Under the pieces are notes generated by a model, which ran no database searches, was not told where the DNA came from, and was given only the letters and a program-made list of their open reading frames with translations. A stretch of 64,000 nucleotides of DNA, from assembly GCF_002846575.1 (NCBI RefSeq), contig NZ_PJND01000007.1, forward strand, positions 1,116,001-1,180,000, written 5' to 3'. Shown here piece after piece: positions 17,029 through 26,249 of the stretch (position 1 is its first letter; the number at the start of each line of letters is the position of its first letter). The translations under genes and the position numbers were made by a program. Source of the DNA: Flavobacterium lindanitolerans (GTDB lineage Bacteria > Bacteroidota > Bacteroidia > Flavobacteriales > Flavobacteriaceae).

Positions 17029-17074
17029 AGTGTATAGTTGATAGTTTATACAAAGCAACTATCAACTATACACT
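17029..17074. repeat. Perfect 18 bp inverted repeat between clpP and clpX
   Basis: The left arm is 17029-17046 and the right arm 17057-17074, with a 10 nt loop (TATACAAAGC). The arms have the form AGTGTATAGTTGATAGTT and its complement. A short direct repeat of CACTATACAC follows. There is no T-run, so it is not a clean terminator; it could stabilise the clpP message or separate clpP and clpX expression. Similar AGTT-ATAGT sequence appears at 53655-53700. Confidence 0.85.
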
Positions 17075-17095
17075 ATACACTATCAATTAATAAAT

Positions 17096-18331
17096 ATGGC
17101 TAAAGAAGTATTAGAGTGTTCTTTTTGTGGAAGGAAAAAGCCAGAAACAAATCTGCTGATTGCAGGAATTGACGCGCATATTTGCGACAGGTGCATCGAA
17201 CAGGCACACGGAATCGTCATCGAAGAACTAAAGCAGAACAAAAGAAACGGGGCAATGGCTTCGGATCTGATTTTGCAAAAACCAAAAGAGATTAGAGCTT
17301 TTTTGGATAAATATGTTATTGGACAGGACCAGACGAAAAAAGTTATGTCTGTTGCTGTTTACAACCACTACAAGCGTCTGATGCAACAGCAATCCGACGA
17401 TGAGGTTGAAATTGAAAAGAGCAACATCATTATGGTTGGACAAACGGGTACAGGAAAAACATTGGTGGCAAAAACCATTGCCAAGATGTTGGATGTGCCT
17501 TTGGCAATAGTAGATGCAACTGTATTGACCGAAGCGGGTTATGTGGGTGAGGATGTTGAAAGTATTCTTACGAGGTTGCTTCAGGCTGCTGACTATGATG
17601 TGGCAAAAGCTGAACGTGGAATCGTTTTTATTGATGAGATTGATAAAATTGCCAGAAAAAGCGATAACCCATCCATCACAAGGGATGTTTCCGGAGAAGG
17701 TGTTCAACAGGCGTTATTGAAACTTTTGGAAGGAACCGTAGTCAATGTGCCGCCAAAAGGAGGAAGAAAACACCCGGACCAAAAATTTGTCGAAGTAAAT
17801 ACGCAAAACATCCTGTTTATTGCCGGCGGTGCTTTTGACGGAATAGAAAGAATTATTTCTAAACGTTTGAACCGTCAGGCTGTTGGATACAGTTCTTCAA
17901 AAAATACAGACAATATTGACAAGGATAATCTGTTGCAGTATGTTATTCCAAAAGACATAAAAGATTTCGGATTGATTCCTGAAATCATTGGACGTCTTCC
18001 GGTTTTGACACATATGGATCCTCTTGACAGAGAAACTTTAAGAGCCATTCTTACAGAGCCAAAAAATGCATTAATCAAGCAATACCAAAAGCTCTTTGCT
18101 ATGGACGATGTAGAACTTTCGGTTTCTGGCGAAGCATTGGATTATGTAGTTGATAAAGCTCTTGAATACAAGCTGGGAGCACGTGGTCTGCGTTCTTTGT
18201 GTGAAGCCATCCTGACTGATGCGATGTATGACCTGCCAAGTTCAGACGATAAGACTTTGGTGATTGATAAATCGTATGCAGAAAATGCCTTGGACAAAAA
18301 CCTTTTGCAGCGTTTGAAAGCAGCATCTTAA
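17096..18331 (+). CDS. clpX: ATP-dependent Clp protease ATPase subunit
   Basis: A 411-residue AAA+ unfoldase that delivers substrates to ClpP. The N-terminal zinc-binding domain has C8, C11, C30 and C33. Walker A is GQTGTGKT (residues 115-122), Walker B is [10 protein letters not shown], and the pore loop is GYVG in [12 protein letters not shown]. Sensor and C-terminal small domain elements ([10 protein letters not shown]) are present. All parts expected of a normal ClpX are seen. It follows clpP on the same strand, separated by an inverted repeat. Confidence 0.98.
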   Translation: MAKEVLECSFCGRKKPETNLLIAGIDAHICDRCIEQAHGIVIEELKQNKRNGAMASDLILQKPKEIRAFLDKYVIGQDQTKKVMSVAVYNHYKRLMQQQSDDEVEIEKSNIIMVGQTGTGKTLVAKTIAKMLDVPLAIVDATVLTEAGYVGEDVESILTRLLQAADYDVAKAERGIVFIDEIDKIARKSDNPSITRDVSGEGVQQALLKLLEGTVVNVPPKGGRKHPDQKFVEVNTQNILFIAGGAFDGIERIISKRLNRQAVGYSSSKNTDNIDKDNLLQYVIPKDIKDFGLIPEIIGRLPVLTHMDPLDRETLRAILTEPKNALIKQYQKLFAMDDVELSVSGEALDYVVDKALEYKLGARGLRSLCEAILTDAMYDLPSSDDKTLVIDKSYAENALDKNLLQRLKAAS

Positions 18332-18353
18332 AAAAATATAATTATTGAAAAAT

Positions 18354-18390
18354 AAAAATCCCGATGAGCCTATCATCGGGATTTTTTTTG
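18354..18390. terminator. Bidirectional terminator between clpX and the TonB-like gene
   Basis: Stem AATCCCGATGA (18357-18367) pairs with TCATCGGGATT (18373-18383) and is flanked by A and T tracts on both sides. It serves clpX and, on the other strand, the outer-membrane receptor. Confidence 0.88.
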
Positions 18391-18401
18391 TCTGATTTCA
18401 A

Positions 18402-20861
18402 TTAAAGTCCTCTACTGCCTTCGTTGGCTTTCTCTACCTGAATGTTGGTGTTTTCGGTCTGTAATTTCAAGTTTCCAAAGTTGTAGGTCAATGAAATTCG
18501 GAATGTCCTGGAGTCATTTTTTTCGTAAAATAAGGTCCTTAGGTTTTTCCCTTCTACCAATGCATTCACTTCATTCGCATTGAAGACATCAAAGCAGTGA
18601 AGTCCTACTTTTAATTTTTTATCCAAAAATTCCTTGTTGAAAGAAATGTCAAATTGCTGGATAGGCTTTTCGATTCGGTAAATTTCCCAGTTTCCTTTTG
18701 GAAGGAAAAAATAAGACATATTATTGGTAATTCCCCACGGAAGATGAGTTTGAGCTTCTAAACTAAAGTTTACCATTCCTTTGTTCTTGAATGTAAAATC
18801 ATAGCCTTCGATATCTGTTTTTATATAGTTGATATTAGCATAGATATAGTTCATCTTGTCAATCTCATTCAGTCGTTTTGAAAATTCTTCACTGCTTTTG
18901 AAAAAATAGTCTAACGGAATCGGGAAAGACAAAGAAGTACTAAATGTTTTGATTTTATCAAAGGCTGCAAATGTCCTGTTGCTTACCAATTCGCCATCTT
19001 TTGCACTGAAAATGAATTGAGTGTCGTTTTTGGCAACGGCGTAATTGGTGCTAAGGCTCACATATTGAAAAGCTGTAATCTTAAATCCATAATTGTCAAA
19101 AAATATAGGCTGTAGTGCTATATTTCCGGTAGAAGTATTGTATCGGTTAAAGTTCGAGCCGTTATTCGGGTCAATCGTAAAATACCCCGGTTGGGAAATC
19201 TTTTTGGAGTAAGAAGTACTCATGTTGATGTTTTCTGTTGCCTCAAACAAAATACTGGCATTTGGGAAAAAACGATTGTTGTTGAATTTGATCTTATCGG
19301 CAACCGTACTTGCTTCTCGCTCAATTTCGAAATTTTCAAAACGAAGACCGGCTGTGAAATTGAATTTTTTATACTTTTTTCGGGCTTCTACATAAAAGGC
19401 GAGATTGTGTTCTGTATAATCAAAATCAATAACCGATTCGTAAATGTTTGAATTGAATATAGCATCGCTATCTTCTTCAAAATTATATTTTCCTAAGTCC
19501 GTTACTTTTGTCGTATTGTATTTACCTCCCGTATTAATGGTAAAGGCATATTTCTCAAAAGGAAATGAAAAATCATATTTCAAATAATAATTGGTCAACC
19601 CAAAATCAATATCAGAGTTGTTGTAGGTGTATTTGTTGTTTTCAAAAGAAGTGGAACGGTTCAACGGATTTCGGTCAAACATATTGGTGTAAGCTATTAC
19701 GTCCAATGTCCTGCCTAAGGTGTCGAGTTTTGTCTTAAACTGCAAACTCAGTTCCTGATTGTTTGCTTTTGTTTTAGCAATACCGTGGTTGCTGAAATCA
19801 ATCGTATTGCCAAAAGCCGTACTTGTGTTGTCATTACTGTCGTTAGAAAGACTCATGTTGTAATTGAAAAGAATATTCGATTTCTCGGATAACTTATAAT
19901 TGAGTCCCGTTCTCCAATATACGTTTCTGAAAATCATGGTCTCAAAATTTTCCTGCTGTAGTTTTACCGGTGGATTGAAGTAGGTAAATTCCTGTCCGTT
20001 TTTGTTTCTGTTTTCACGTTCAATATAGTTTACGCCAAACATTGTCTGCCAGCTCAGGTTGTTTTTCTTTCCATTGAGAAGAATCTGTGGGCTTGGCTTT
20101 TGGTATTTGTTGAAATTGTAGTTGATGTTAAAGCTGGCATTCACGCCTTTCATCTTTTTGCTGTTCGTTACAATATTGATAATAGAACCGCTGGCATTAG
20201 CATCATAGGAAGCGCCCGGATCATAAATAAGCTCTATTTTTTCTATGGCATTGGCAGGAAGGCTGTTCAGGTAATTCTGAAGGTCGGTTCCGGTCAGATT
20301 GCTTGGAGCGCCATCAATATAAACGGTAACACCTTTTCCGTTTAAAGTCAGTCCGCCAACAGGTGATGCTACTACGCCGGGAAGCTTTTTAATGGCTTCT
20401 AAAGTAGTGCCGCTATTTAGCATTCCGTTTTCTTTAATGCTGATGATGGTCTTATCAGACTCAACTTTCATGTATTGGCGCTGGTTTCCATAAACGGTTA
20501 CTTCACTCAATTCATTTGTCTTGTCTTTCAGCTCAATATTCTGGACGATTTTTTCCCGATTTTGTGCTGTCACTTCAAATGGAAGGACAGTTTCCTGAAT
20601 GTCTAATCCTGAAATAGTGAAAATATAATTCCCTAATTCAATTTTTTTGGTAAGTGTGAATTTACAGCCATTGGCCCTGTAAGCGCCGATTTTAGTCTTG
20701 CTGTTTCCTTCGATTTTCTCCAGAAGAATTTCTCTTTCAGACGAATCGTTTTCACAAGGAGTGCCATTTTTAGGGCTGTTAAGCTCAAGATAGGTGGGTG
20801 ATTGTTGTGCAGATACGATACTACTTATGCTTAAGACAAGCATAACAAATAATGATTTCAT
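18402..20861 (-). CDS. Outer-membrane beta-barrel, TonB-dependent receptor-like protein
   Basis: An 819-residue outer-membrane protein. It has a signal peptide (MKSLFVMLVLSISSIVSAQ), a carboxypeptidase-regulatory-like or similar N-terminal domain (about 20-110), and a plug-like domain (about 115-230) containing TLEAIKKLPGVVASPVGG and IEKIELIYDPGASYDANASGSI. A long beta-barrel follows. It resembles the OMP_b-brl_3 class of Bacteroidota barrels, which are TonB-receptor relatives. The C-terminus (EKANEGSRGL) lacks the usual terminal aromatic residue. The ligand is not readable. It lies 135 bp downstream of a GH3-like gene on the same strand, but any link is speculative. Confidence 0.85.
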   Translation of the reverse strand: MKSLFVMLVLSISSIVSAQQSPTYLELNSPKNGTPCENDSSEREILLEKIEGNSKTKIGAYRANGCKFTLTKKIELGNYIFTISGLDIQETVLPFEVTAQNREKIVQNIELKDKTNELSEVTVYGNQRQYMKVESDKTIISIKENGMLNSGTTLEAIKKLPGVVASPVGGLTLNGKGVTVYIDGAPSNLTGTDLQNYLNSLPANAIEKIELIYDPGASYDANASGSIINIVTNSKKMKGVNASFNINYNFNKYQKPSPQILLNGKKNNLSWQTMFGVNYIERENRNKNGQEFTYFNPPVKLQQENFETMIFRNVYWRTGLNYKLSEKSNILFNYNMSLSNDSNDNTSTAFGNTIDFSNHGIAKTKANNQELSLQFKTKLDTLGRTLDVIAYTNMFDRNPLNRSTSFENNKYTYNNSDIDFGLTNYYLKYDFSFPFEKYAFTINTGGKYNTTKVTDLGKYNFEEDSDAIFNSNIYESVIDFDYTEHNLAFYVEARKKYKKFNFTAGLRFENFEIEREASTVADKIKFNNNRFFPNASILFEATENINMSTSYSKKISQPGYFTIDPNNGSNFNRYNTSTGNIALQPIFFDNYGFKITAFQYVSLSTNYAVAKNDTQFIFSAKDGELVSNRTFAAFDKIKTFSTSLSFPIPLDYFFKSSEEFSKRLNEIDKMNYIYANINYIKTDIEGYDFTFKNKGMVNFSLEAQTHLPWGITNNMSYFFLPKGNWEIYRIEKPIQQFDISFNKEFLDKKLKVGLHCFDVFNANEVNALVEGKNLRTLFYEKNDSRTFRISLTYNFGNLKLQTENTNIQVEKANEGSRGL

Positions 20862-20996
20862 TTTGATTAGTTTGATTGATGATGATACCCATCAGACTTT
20901 TCAAAATAAAATTTGTTACAGAAAAAACTTAGTTTTTATTTGAGATAAAACAACTTTAACACTTTTCTCTGGTTTTCAATAAGCAAGAAGCCCTAA

Positions 20997-22523
20997 TTAG
21001 GTACTTACAGAATGTTGCATCGACTTTAATTCCTCCAAATAATTCCTCTGGTTAGAAAGTCGGGGGATTTTGTGTTGTCCGCCTAACTTGTCCTGTTCCT
21101 TTAGCCAATCATAGAATAAGTTTGTTCTGGCTACGTTAATGATTAACGGGTTTAAGGTCATGTTGTTGTGGCGTTTTGCCTCGTAGTCTGAATTTAGAGA
21201 CTGTAGCGTATCGTCTAAAACCTGCCTGAAATGGGAAATGTTTTCAGGAGCATTTTTAAATTCAATCATCCATTCGTGTGCGCCTTTTTCCTTTCCTTCC
21301 ATAAAAACCGGCGCTACAGTATAGTCAATAACCTCGGTATTGGTAATCTTACAGGCTTTGGCAATTGCTTTGTCTGTATTTTCGACGATAAGCTCTTCTC
21401 CAAAAACATTAATATGATGTTTGGTTCTGCCGCTCACTCGAATTCTGTAGGGATTTAAAGAAGTAAATCGCACGGTGTCGCCTACCATATAGCGCCATAG
21501 TCCGGCATTGGTAGTGATTACAATAGCATAATTTTTGCCTAATTCTACTTCAGATAGCCTGATGGTTTTTTGTTCCGGTGTTCCAAAAGTATCCATCGGA
21601 ATAAATTCATAGAATATTCCGTAATCCAACATTAACAAAAGGTCGCTTGAATTGTTGAGGTCCTGAATGGCAAAAAAACCTTCAGACGCATTGTAGATTT
21701 CGTAATATTGGAATTCTGAACTGGGAAGTATTTTTTTGTATTGCTCACGGTAAGGTTCAAAACTCACACCGCCATGAAAATAAACTTCCAGATTAGGCCA
21801 GATTTCGAGCAGATTTGATTTTCCGGTAGCTTCCAGGGTTTTGTTCATCAGTACCAGCATCCAGGAAGGAACCCCGGCAAAACTGGTCACATTTTCATGG
21901 ATGGTTTCATTGATAATTGCCGGAATTTTGGTTTCCCATTCGCTCATTAAGGAAACTTTATTACTTGGCGTACTGCTAAACTCGGCCCAAATTGGCATAT
22001 TGTCAATCAGGATGGCTGACAGGTCTCCAAAAAAAGTATTGTTGTCTTCATACAATTGCTTACTGCCACCCAAACGCAGGCTTTTGCCGGTAAACAATTG
22101 TGATTCTTCATTGTTGTTGAGGTACAAGCTCAATAAATCTTTTCCGGCCTTATAATGGCAATTTTCTAAAGCTTCGGTACTTACCGGAATGAATTTGCTT
22201 TTGGCATTGGTTGTTCCGCTTGATTTGGCAAACCATTTTATAGGTGTGCTCCAGAAAACGTTTTGTTCCCCTTTTCGTGTTCTTTCAATCAAAGGCTCCA
22301 GATCTTCATAAGTGGAAACCGGAACCCTTTCAGTAAATTCCTGATAAGATTTTACAGAAGAAAAATCATATTGTTTGCCAATGACGGTTTGTTCGGCAGT
22401 CCGTATCAGGTTCAGAAGCAATTCTTCCTGGACTTCATTGGGGTATTTCAGGAATAATTCAATTTGATGGATTCTTTTTTTTAAAATCCATGTTGCTACT
22501 GAATTGATTATGGGTAACGCCAT
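20997..22523 (-). CDS. GH3 family acyl-adenylating enzyme
   Basis: A 508-residue cytoplasmic protein of the GH3 family (plant auxin-amino-acid synthetase relatives within the ANL superfamily). Motifs seen are KSSGTTNAKSKFIPVS (the ATP-binding P-loop-like signature), the EIYNASEGFFAIQD segment in the position of the ANL A5 motif, and YRIRVSGRTKHHINVFGEELIVENTDKA near the domain hinge. The architecture implies that it adenylates a carboxylic acid and joins it to an amine. GH3 homologues are widespread in Bacteroidota, and their substrates are unknown to me. No biosynthetic partner is visible nearby. Confidence 0.88.
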   Translation of the reverse strand: MALPIINSVATWILKKRIHQIELFLKYPNEVQEELLLNLIRTAEQTVIGKQYDFSSVKSYQEFTERVPVSTYEDLEPLIERTRKGEQNVFWSTPIKWFAKSSGTTNAKSKFIPVSTEALENCHYKAGKDLLSLYLNNNEESQLFTGKSLRLGGSKQLYEDNNTFFGDLSAILIDNMPIWAEFSSTPSNKVSLMSEWETKIPAIINETIHENVTSFAGVPSWMLVLMNKTLEATGKSNLLEIWPNLEVYFHGGVSFEPYREQYKKILPSSEFQYYEIYNASEGFFAIQDLNNSSDLLLMLDYGIFYEFIPMDTFGTPEQKTIRLSEVELGKNYAIVITTNAGLWRYMVGDTVRFTSLNPYRIRVSGRTKHHINVFGEELIVENTDKAIAKACKITNTEVIDYTVAPVFMEGKEKGAHEWMIEFKNAPENISHFRQVLDDTLQSLNSDYEAKRHNNMTLNPLIINVARTNLFYDWLKEQDKLGGQHKIPRLSNQRNYLEELKSMQHSVST

Positions 22524-22647
22524 TTTTTAGGTTTGAGTTATGATTTATGAGTTATGAATTCTAACTTTACCAAAAATAAAAAAAATAGTCGAAAGTCAAG
22601 TATTTCTGACTATAAAGCAATCGCCTCAACTTAAATCCGAAATTATA

Positions 22648-23445
22648 ATGCAATACGAAGGTGTTCTTACTAAGATGGAAACGGAATTTGCAAGTCCGAT
22701 TCAATATTATATGACTTTTGAAAACAGCTTCCTGAACGTAAATCAGGCTCTCGATAAGAATATAGAAATAAGTTTTTTGGGCTACCAATGCCTGAACTGT
22801 TCAAAAAAGAAAAAAATATTTCGTCAGGGTTTCTGCTATGACTGTTTTTATAGCAGTCCGGCTGTGGGAGACTGGATTATGAGACCCGAACTCAGTACGG
22901 CGCATCTGGGTATTGCAGACAGGGATCTGGACTATGAAACCAGGGTTCAGCTGCAACCGCATATTGTATATCTGGCTTTGTCGAGTGAAATAAAAGTAGG
23001 AGTGACGAGAAAAACACAAGTGCCTACCCGTTGGATCGATCAGGGTGCTGATGAGGCCGTTTCAATTGTTGAGGTTCCCAATCGTTATTTGGCAGGAATT
23101 ACAGAAGTAGCTCTTAAAAATCATTTTGTAGATAAAACCAATTGGCGAAAAATGTTGCAGAATGAAGTGGTTTCGTTGGACTTGATGGCCGAAAGAATGC
23201 GTATTTTTGAAAGGCTTCCGGAGGAAGTCCGGCCTTATTTCAATACCGATTTGAATGAACATTTCATACTCAAATATCCGGTTTTAAGATTTCCAAAGAA
23301 AGTCACCGGATTAAATCTGGAAAAAATCCCAAACTATGAAGGCCGATTAATAGGTGTAAAAGGACAATACCTGATTTTTGAAGACGGAACCGTTTTAAAT
23401 GTCCGCAGTTATGAAGGTTATGTTATTGGAATGAATATTTCTTAA
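22648..23445 (+). CDS. DUF2797 protein: C4 zinc ribbon plus possible GIY-YIG-like domain
   Basis: A 265-residue protein. A four-cysteine site lies at C48, C51, C63 and C66 (CLNCS ... FCYDC), a likely zinc ribbon. A following segment at 105-170 has Y108 in HIVYLALS, KVG at 116-118, R128 in PTRW, E153 in GITEVALK, and N165 in KTNWRKML. These occur in the order found in GIY-YIG nuclease domains. DUF2797 function is unknown to me; a nucleic-acid role is an inference from these patterns. The start MQYEGVLTKMETE is conserved-looking. A terminator follows directly. Confidence 0.8.
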   Translation: MQYEGVLTKMETEFASPIQYYMTFENSFLNVNQALDKNIEISFLGYQCLNCSKKKKIFRQGFCYDCFYSSPAVGDWIMRPELSTAHLGIADRDLDYETRVQLQPHIVYLALSSEIKVGVTRKTQVPTRWIDQGADEAVSIVEVPNRYLAGITEVALKNHFVDKTNWRKMLQNEVVSLDLMAERMRIFERLPEEVRPYFNTDLNEHFILKYPVLRFPKKVTGLNLEKIPNYEGRLIGVKGQYLIFEDGTVLNVRSYEGYVIGMNIS

Positions 23446-23447
23446 AA

Positions 23448-23495
23448 GAAACACCCTGCCAGGGTTCAAAACGCTGGCAGGGTGTTTCTTTTTAT
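23448..23495. terminator. Bidirectional terminator with CAGGGTTCAAA loop
   Basis: A perfect 15 bp stem, 23448-23462 with 23474-23488, surrounds the loop GGTTCAAAACG and is flanked by A and T tracts. It ends both the DUF2797 and AsmA-like genes. It shares the loop sequence with the palindrome at 50511-50543. Confidence 0.85.
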
Positions 23496-23507
23496 TTTAG
23501 AAAATGT

Positions 23508-26090
23508 CTATTCTTTTTTCTTCTTATTAAAAAGCCCTTTAATTCCTTCAGAGACTTTTGTCTTTACATCTTCTTTAGGCGTTGACGTCTGTGTTTTTGT
23601 AGTATCTTTTTTGTTGCCTCCCAAAAGATTTTCCAGTGCACTGGTCCCTTTAGTAACCAATTTATCTTTTTCTGATTTAATCAGTTGGTTGGCCAGTTTA
23701 GTAACGGCCTGCTCAATATCAGTAGAAACTTTAGGGTTTTTGAAATTACCGGTAAGTATTGCCGTAACCGGAATATTCTCCAATTTGTTGGCTTCGGCAG
23801 GAGTCAGTTTTGCAATTAGCTTATTGGCATCGTTTCCTAAGTATTTTGCAGGAACATCAAATTTCAGGTTGTAATTCATCGATTGGTCAAAGCCGTGCTG
23901 TCCACCAACATTAATCTTAATATCCTGATACTTGATGTCAAAAGGTTTTACGTTGACTTTCCCATCTTTAAAAGTAAGATTGGCTTTTAAGTCGTTCAGG
24001 TTTAATTTTTGTAAATCGATAAACTTTACCTTTTCATCAAGCTTGTTCAATACAGCAGAATTCTTGGCATTTACAGTAGTCGATAACAGCTGCCCAAAAA
24101 GGTCACCTGAAAGTGTATTCAAATCTGGCGACATGGTTTTGGCATCCAGATTACCGGACAATTTGATGGTCGAATTTAATTTTCCGTTAATCGCCTCGGC
24201 AATTGGAGCAATCTTTTTCATCATGTCCAATTGTGTAAATGTCTGGTTGATGTCAACTGTCGTTAACCCAAGATTCATATCAAATGTAGGTACTTTACCT
24301 TTGGTAGAAACATCACCGGTAGCGGTTATCAATCCGTTAAAGATTGAAGTTTTCAGGTTTTGCAATGAAACGGCTTCGTCCTTTACTACAATTTTTCCGG
24401 ATACGTCTTTAAGATTCAGGTTGTCATAAACTACAGTGTTTGCAGAAGCATTCAGCGTAACGTTTAAAAGTTTAGGAATCTTGACAGCCTCTGTAGTAAC
24501 TGTTTTGTTGTTAACCGTAGTTTCTGTTTTCGACATAAAGTCCGAAACTAAAAACTGGTTAGATTTCATGGTAAAGTTTCCTCTTAATTCCTGGTTTTTG
24601 AAAGCATAACCCAGGAAGTTTTCCAGAGTTCCATTCACTTTCAGGTCGGTTTTTCCGGTAGTCATGTCTAACTGCTGCAGATTGATTTTTTGGTTTGAGA
24701 ATTGGGCAGCGGCCGTATTGATTGTATAGGTTTTTTTGTCTGCATCAACATATTTGAATCCGGTAATACTTGCGTTACCCATAGCCTGTATGTTCTGGTA
24801 TTGATTGGCTTCCACAGATTTCATGTCAAACTTCGTTTCAACATCGGCTTTTAATATTCCGGAAAGCGGCGTGTCCAGCTTTACCGGATAAGCTTTAGAA
24901 ACATTCCCCAAATTGATTGTTCCTTTTAGCTTGGCATCAACCAAAGGATTCTCAACGATGTTTTTTACATTGGCCTGAACATTGAAAACGTCCTGGTCGA
25001 TTCTGAAAGAAAGCTTGTCCAAATTGATATAAGTATCATTCAGGTTTCCGGATTCATTGATGATTTTGGTATCAATTACAATGTTCTCTACAGATTTTGG
25101 CAGGTCAGGATATTTGAATGAAGCATTATTTGACGCAATGGCCAGATTGAATTTAGGAATGGTTTTGTCGCTGTATAGTCCTTTTGCAAAACCGGAAACT
25201 TTAAAGTCACCTGTTGTTTTTACGGTATTCAGATTTCCGGCATAAGCCTCAGGAATGACACCCAGGAAATTCTTGAATGATGAGGTTGGTGTTTTAAAAG
25301 TCAGGTCGTATTCCTGTCCGGCATCCACAATCTGGATAAAACCATCAAATTCCAAAGGTAATTGGTTAATTAGTGCCTTGTTGTCTTTGAAAGTATATTT
25401 GCTGTTTTCGAGGTCAATACCCAATACGGCATCCAAATCCAATTTGACGTTTTTCATATAATTGGTCTTGTCCATGTCCAATGAAACTTTGGCTGTAGTT
25501 TTTGTAGTCAGGTCTAATTTTGAAGCTGCAAAATTTCCTTTTCCAGTATGGTTCAGGCTGTCAATCACCATTTTCACCTTTGAACGTTCGTCAAAGTAAG
25601 TAAAACGCAGATTTTCTATTTCATAGTTCTGGATGTTCATGGCAAAGGGCTTACTTTCAGAATCGTCCTTTTTTTCTTTATCGTCTTTTATGGCAATATC
25701 GAAATTGCCAACACCATTCTTGTCAAAAAGAATATTGACCACACCATTAGTAGAAGAAAATGATTCGATATTCATTGGTTCACCATCGCCTTTGAAAAGT
25801 TCCCTGACAGACATTTTCAGGTTTACTTCTCCGGCATAAAGCAGGGTGTCGCCTTCAAAAGGAGCTTTGTTGATAATAGCCAGCTTGTCAATAGTGACAT
25901 TAGCACGCGGGAAGCTTTTGAACAGGCTCAAATGCACATCATCAAACGCTACTTTCGCGTCTACCTTCTCATTAATTGATTTCAGCACCAACTGCTGAAT
26001 TTTATCTTTAAACAAGAATGGAGCCGCAGCTAATGCAATTATCACTACCAGAAGGAATATACCAATACCTTTTAAAATCTTTTTTAACAT
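23508..26090 (-). CDS. AsmA-like protein
   Basis: An 860-residue envelope protein. An N-terminal membrane anchor (about residues 8-27, FLLVVIIALAAAPFLF) is followed by long repetitive beta-rich stretches typical of AsmA/YhdP-like lipid-bridge proteins, for example FPRANVTIDKLAIINKAPFEGD near residue 60 and the AsmA C-terminal region around 600-760. The C-terminus has a low-complexity lysine- and threonine-rich segment ending FNKKKKE. AsmA proteins are now thought to help move phospholipids between membranes; that role is inference here. It is the downstream partner of sppA on the same strand but separated from it by a terminator (26199-26227). Confidence 0.88.
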   Translation of the reverse strand: MLKKILKGIGIFLLVVIIALAAAPFLFKDKIQQLVLKSINEKVDAKVAFDDVHLSLFKSFPRANVTIDKLAIINKAPFEGDTLLYAGEVNLKMSVRELFKGDGEPMNIESFSSTNGVVNILFDKNGVGNFDIAIKDDKEKKDDSESKPFAMNIQNYEIENLRFTYFDERSKVKMVIDSLNHTGKGNFAASKLDLTTKTTAKVSLDMDKTNYMKNVKLDLDAVLGIDLENSKYTFKDNKALINQLPLEFDGFIQIVDAGQEYDLTFKTPTSSFKNFLGVIPEAYAGNLNTVKTTGDFKVSGFAKGLYSDKTIPKFNLAIASNNASFKYPDLPKSVENIVIDTKIINESGNLNDTYINLDKLSFRIDQDVFNVQANVKNIVENPLVDAKLKGTINLGNVSKAYPVKLDTPLSGILKADVETKFDMKSVEANQYQNIQAMGNASITGFKYVDADKKTYTINTAAAQFSNQKINLQQLDMTTGKTDLKVNGTLENFLGYAFKNQELRGNFTMKSNQFLVSDFMSKTETTVNNKTVTTEAVKIPKLLNVTLNASANTVVYDNLNLKDVSGKIVVKDEAVSLQNLKTSIFNGLITATGDVSTKGKVPTFDMNLGLTTVDINQTFTQLDMMKKIAPIAEAINGKLNSTIKLSGNLDAKTMSPDLNTLSGDLFGQLLSTTVNAKNSAVLNKLDEKVKFIDLQKLNLNDLKANLTFKDGKVNVKPFDIKYQDIKINVGGQHGFDQSMNYNLKFDVPAKYLGNDANKLIAKLTPAEANKLENIPVTAILTGNFKNPKVSTDIEQAVTKLANQLIKSEKDKLVTKGTSALENLLGGNKKDTTKTQTSTPKEDVKTKVSEGIKGLFNKKKKE

Positions 26091-26198
26091 AATAAAATCA
26101 TTTGTTTAGCGAATTTATAACAAAAATTAAACCAAATAGCTTAATAAAAGTATAAAAAATGAATTTTTTAAATAAAAAACAATTAGGAAATGTCTGAA

Positions 26199-26227
26199 TA
26201 AAAAAAATCAGGGACTAGCCCTGATTT
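26199..26227 (-). terminator. Terminator after sppA
   Basis: Stem AAATCAGGG (26205-26213) pairs with CCCTGATTT (26219-26227) around ACTAG. On the minus strand it is followed by a run of T. Confidence 0.85.
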
Positions 26228-26249
26228 AATTGTAATTTATTTTTGGTCG

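Noticed and set aside
17228-17707. 159-codon minus-strand frame opposite clpX
   Set aside because: Shadow of the strongly conserved clpX coding sequence; no independent support.
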